64,000 nucleotides of DNA from Ceratotherium simum simum (taxonomy: Eukaryota; Chordata; Mammalia; Perissodactyla; Rhinocerotidae), in NCBI RefSeq assembly GCF_000283155.1, contig NW_004454175.1, positions 6,172,174-6,236,173 of the forward strand. Reading direction: 5' to 3'. Below are positions 60,265 to 64,000 of this stretch, piece by piece; positions within the stretch are counted from its first letter, which is position 1; each line of letters opens with the position of its first letter. A model generated the notes under the pieces. That model was not told the origin of the DNA. It was given only the letters and a program-made list of their open reading frames with translations, and did not search any database. The position numbers were made by a program, and so were the translations under genes.

Positions 60265-60810
60265 AGGATATCATAATGGTTAAGGTGACTGGCCCTAAGG
60301 GAAAGGTGACTGCCAGAATTTATACCTTGACTCTGCCACTTACTAGCTGTTTTATCTTGGTCAAGTTACTTAGCATCTCTGTACCTCAGGTTTCCTACCT
60401 ATAAAGCAAGAATAATAATTTTACTTAGGGGCCAGTCCCGTGGCATAGCGGTTAAGTGCACGCGCTCTGCTGCTGGCGGCCCGGGTTCGGATCCCAGGCG
60501 CGCACCGACACACCACTTGTCAGGCCATGCTGTGGTGGTGTCCCATATAAAGTGGAAGAAGATGGGCATGGATGTTAGCTCAGGGCCAGTCTTCCTCAGC
60601 AAAAAAAAAGAGGAGGATTGGCATGGATGTTAGCTCAGCTTCCACACACACACACACACAAAATAAATAAATAAATATTAAAAAAATAATAATTTTACTT
60701 ATATCATATGATTATTGTGAGAATGAAATGAGATAATCTGTGAGAATACTTAGAACCTCTTAATTCAAATGTGTCTGGCTCAGTAAACATGAGTGCATTA
60801 TTATTAGCTG
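60265..60810 (+). repeat. MIR, split by a SINE insertion
   Basis: The left part (60,265-60,427) has CTCTGCCACTTACTAGCTGT and CTGTACCTCAGGTTTCCTAC. The right part (60,702-60,810) continues with ATTGTGAGAATGAAATGAGA and GTCTGGCTCAGTAAACATGAG. The ERE SINE listed separately interrupts it. Confidence 0.78.
60428..60684 (+). mobile_element. ERE SINE, young copy with perfect 17-bp duplication
   Basis: GGGGCCAGTCCCGTGGCATAG head, GGGTTCGGATCCCAGG B-box region, both tail blocks (the second lacking GGGCTGATC), then (CA)n and (AAAT)n tails. The flanks AATAATAATTTTACTTA at 60411-60427 and 60685-60701 are identical. Confidence 0.94.
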
Positions 60811-61635
60811 GTTTTTGCTCACTTTTCTCCACAAAATCACTGCTTCAAGCTTTTCTGCTCATCACCATCTTATAAACACTTCTTCTAGTGGTTGTTCTCT
60901 TCCCGTTCTAGTTATGCCCCAAAGACAGATGTGGCTCCTAAACCTTAGTTGGCTCGAAACACAGCTGTGGCATTTTATAAAACTTTACTGAAACGTGCAA
61001 GAGATGATAATACAATTCAGAAATGGAAAACCTAAGACGAAGCGTCAGGTGCCATTTCTCAAAGAGTCCATTAGTGATGATCTTCCAAAGGGCCTCCTTG
61101 GCAGGTGATCTTCATCCTCTGCCTTGCTGCCATGGTCCAGGGCTTGACTCAATTTCCCCAGATAGATGTCCCCTCACTCCTGCCCTCCCTCTTGGGGTCC
61201 AGGGCACCCACCTGCTCTGTCTCCAACTTTCTCAAGGAAAAGCGAAAACCAGCCATCATCATCATCATCTCTGCAGAGATAACACATGCTCACAAGGAAA
61301 ATAGAACACATTCCTTTCTCATGGTCTCAAGCGTCTCCATTCCCACTTTCTCCTCTGCTTTGCATAAATGAAAGGCTCATAAAAGTTTATTGTCCCAAAG
61401 AGCTGTCTTTCCCTCAAAATAAATTTTCTGCCACCCCTAGAACAATAGGCATAAATTTCAATCTGATTTTACCTACACCAATCTCCATCCAAAAAAACCT
61501 CTTTATAATCTCTAACACAATTACTAAATTAATGTTTTCAGTACAGAGGAAAGTGAAGAAGATATTGAATCAAAATGATTGGGTTGCTAGTGTGGGCAAT
61601 TGCACACACAAAAGCTCATTTCTGCAGAAGACCCT
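60811..61635. other. intergenic, unassigned
   Basis: Three overlapping plus-strand open frames of 88-117 codons occur at 61,023-61,639. None resembles a known protein and no splice or poly-A context supports them. Confidence 0.35.
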
Positions 61636-61639
61636 TTAA

Positions 61640-61990
61640 TAAACTATATACAGTGTTGCCCAACAGAAATGTAATGCAAGCCACATATGTGATTTTAAAT
61701 TTTCTAGTAAGTAAAGTAAAAAAAGAAGAGATAAAATTAATTATGATATTGTATTTTGTTTAACAAAATATGTCTAAAATATTATATTTTCAATATATAA
61801 TCAATAAATATATTAATGAAATAGTTTACCCTTTTTTCATACTACATCTTTGAAGTCCAGTGTGTATTTTACACTTAAAGTGTATATCGATTTGGACCAG
61901 CTACATTTCAAGTGCTCAATAGCTACATTTGCCAGTAGCTAATATTGGACAAGATAGAGAACATTCCTCAGAATTGCCCCTAACAGGACA
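61640..61990. mobile_element. non-autonomous hAT-type DNA transposon
   Basis: GTGTTGCCCAACAGAAATGT at one end, TCAAGTGCTCAATAGCTACA and AGTAGCTAATATTGGACAAG at the other: the family seen at 3,938 and 39,740. Confidence 0.55.
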
Positions 61991-63279
61991 ATGTGGTCCT
62001 TCACTGACTGGGAGCGGCTCCTGGGGGAGTTAACTTCTGGCAGGCCTGGCATTCCAGCTGAACTTGCTCCTGCAGCCAGAGCAAGACCTCAGGCAGAGAG
62101 ATTCCTGTGTTCACGTTAAAAAGCCATTAGGGGAACAGTCCACCAAGGTGCAGGTGACCTCTGTAGAGGCCAAGGGATATGGTCAAGGCAGCAACGGCAT
62201 TCACTACAACCACTTGAACCAGTAGCTGGAACCATTCTGTTCAAGACGAGGCCAAACTGGTTACAAAATTAGGACAGTGTATCAGGAAAATTACTAAACA
62301 AGTGTTCTTTTTTCTCTTCAAAAAAAAGGAGGTTGTTTGCTCATATATGTGAAATGATAACGTGCTAAGTTTGTTTTCCCTTTACTTTCTATTTCCCTCG
62401 TTTCAAGCCTGCAGATGTCGAGACCACCCTTGTCTTTGGACGGTTGGTGATAGTTCTGGAAATAGAAGCCACGTGTCCTAAGACTTTGCTGGCTTTTGTT
62501 TTCTGAAGGCAGGCACCTCTGGAGGGAAGTATGCTGTAATGCGGGGGAAGAGAGTCTCACATAGTGAGAGAGAGAAACGCTGCAGGGACAGAGGTGGGTG
62601 AGTCTGCAAGCAGGGGGACCTTGGGCCTCATTCAATGGTAGTGCCTTGGCGTGGCGGGGAGGTAGGATGGCAAGATTGCAAGAAAAATGACTGCTTGCAC
62701 ACTTAAGGTGGTAGGACCCCAGGTTAGCAAAGAATTCATTGCCTTTAAGCCTGGCACAGAAGTGACAGTTATCATAAGTCAAGTACCAATGGGCATCTCT
62801 GCAGTGATCCATGTGGACCAAAGGCTGGACGGGGCCTTCCTCGAAATACTGCTGTGGGTGACACTCCTGTACATTTGCAGGGCCCTGCACCCTAGTAAAT
62901 TTGCAATCAGTTTTTTTTCTAGACTAGTTACTAAAAGGTGTCAATATTGTCTCTAAAAAGATTTCAGGAGGTTTTTTGGAAGTATGGGCAGGATTTCTTT
63001 GAATCCCAGTCTTCATCAAATAAGTACAAAATTTTCCCTTTCACACACTAGGTTATATCTGTTTTTCTGGCTTCCTGTAACAAAAGAGCATTTGTGTTTC
63101 AGATAGTTGATATTCTTCATACATGCACATATTTTATATGAAATTATACACTCCAAAAATAAGACCTGGAGGCTGTAGCCAAAAAATAGCATGCATTTTA
63201 AGTAAATTGAGTGAATATTTTAATAGAAACATCCTTATTATTGCTGCTGTTTATGAATTCTGAGATTTTATTTTATTTT
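61991..63279. other. intergenic, opposed open frames of unknown origin
   Basis: Holds the longest open frame of the window (62,890-62,318 minus, 190 codons) and an overlapping plus frame of 89 codons (62,687-62,956). Neither is recognised, and no promoter or splice evidence was found. The sequence is less AT-rich than its neighbours. It could be a decayed retrocopy or chance. Confidence 0.3.
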
Positions 63280-63750
63280 ACTTTCATTTTAAATACACAT
63301 ACTTTCAGGCTTATAGAAAATTTGTAGGAATAGTACAATGAATTCTTATATACCCTTAAGCAAGATTTCTCAAATTTAACATCTTGCCACATCTACTTTA
63401 TCATTCTCTTTCTCTCCCTACATACACGCACATGTGTGCGTGCACACACACACACACATACTCTTTCTTTCTCATATATATAAGAATCATTTGAGAGGAA
63501 GCTGTAAAAATGATGTCTCCTTACCCTTAAATATTTTAGCATTTATTTTCTAAAAATAAAGATATTGTCTTATATAACCACAGCACTGTTAAAATCAGGA
63601 AATTAACATTCATAAAATACTACCATCTAATCTAATCTAAGTGGCAAATTTTGCCACTTTCCCAGTCCTTGATGGCAAAAGGAAATCCTAGATCACACGT
63701 TGCTTTCAGTCATCATCTCTTCAGTCTCCTTTAATCTGGACCAGTTCCTC
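63280..63750. repeat. old L1 3'-region fragment with embedded CA/TG repeat
   Basis: AAATTTAACATCTTGCCACA, then TTCAGTCTCCTTTAATCTGGACC and AGTTCCTCAGG follow an old L1-associated repeat order. An alternating CA/TG run of about 38 bases lies at 63,424-63,461. Confidence 0.55.
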
Positions 63751-63754
63751 AGGT

Positions 63755-64000
63755 TTTTTTTTTTTTTTTTTTTGCCTTTTATAACATTGACATTTTTTTT
63801 TATTGCAGTCACATTGGTTTATAACATTGTATAAATTTCAGGTGTATATCATTATACTTCTATTCTGCATAGATTACATCATGTTCACCACCCAAATACT
63901 AATTACAATCCATCACCACACACATATGCCTAATCATCCCTTTCACCTTCCTCCCTCCCCGCTTCCCATCTGGTAACCACCAATCCAATCTCTGTCTCTA
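63755..64000 (-). mobile_element. younger L1 3' end, cut by the window edge
   Basis: A poly-T run at about 63,755-63,774 marks the 3' tail of a minus-strand L1. Next come CATTGGTTTATAACATTGTA, CATAGATTACATCATGTTCA, CCACCCAAATACTAATTACA and CTGGTAACCACCAATCCAAT, sequence I know from ungulate L1 ends. It continues beyond 64,000. Confidence 0.65.

Noticed and set aside
1..64000. CRISPR arrays, operons, phage or insertion-sequence features
   Set aside because: The window is vertebrate nuclear DNA with spliced exons and SINE/LINE/LTR content; no regularly spaced identical repeats or prokaryotic signals were seen.

Overview
This is a window of a mammalian nuclear genome. It has long introns with GT-AG (and one GC-AG) boundaries, a single CpG-rich promoter, and dense interspersed repeats. 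At least eleven copies of a tRNA-derived SINE open with GGCCGGCCC/GGGGCCAGCCC-type sequence, carry a pol III B-box-like GGTTCGGATCCC, and end with the tail signature GATGTTAGCTCAGGGCTGATCTTCCTCA. This is the ERE family of perissodactyls, so horse or a close relative is most likely. The gene content would place it in the region orthologous to human 2q31.3.

One protein-coding gene can be supported: CWC22, the spliceosome-associated escort of eIF4A3, on the minus strand. A 5' untranslated exon lies in a CpG island at about 49.4 kb. Fifteen coding exons between 34,074 and 1,748 join without a frame break and give 561 codons, from the start Met through the MIF4G domain, the acidic linker and most of the MA3 domain. 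The remaining exons (end of MA3 and the Ser/Arg-rich C-terminal tail, roughly 350 residues) lie to the left of position 1. Intron 5 uses a GC donor. The promoter holds YY1-, ETS- and CRE-like sites at the first exon, and two opposed ZNF143/SBS-like motifs 230-330 bp upstream.

Layout: 1-34,187 holds CWC22 exons 16 to 2, with introns containing ERE SINEs, MIR and L2 relics, hAT-type DNA transposons (one about 1.4 kb long with a recognisable transposase C-terminus), old L1 pieces and an LTR fragment. 34,188-49,424 is the 15-kb first intron, with an L1 5' segment, a solo LTR with a 4-bp target duplication, further SINEs and a CA microsatellite. 49,425-49,800 is the CpG promoter. 49,800-64,000 is intergenic and appears to hold no gene. 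It contains a decayed ERV-L-like provirus on the minus strand (LTR - pol relic - tRNA-Leu-type primer site - LTR, about 50.65-56.1 kb), two ERE insertions with target duplications (one nested inside a MIR), an unclassified old repeat, and the 3' end of a younger L1 running off the right edge.

I did not find a previously undescribed biological system. The observations most worth checking are the GC-AG intron, the shifted exon-3 acceptor, the promoter motif cluster with a possible uORF, and the unexplained opposed ORFs near 62.6 kb.
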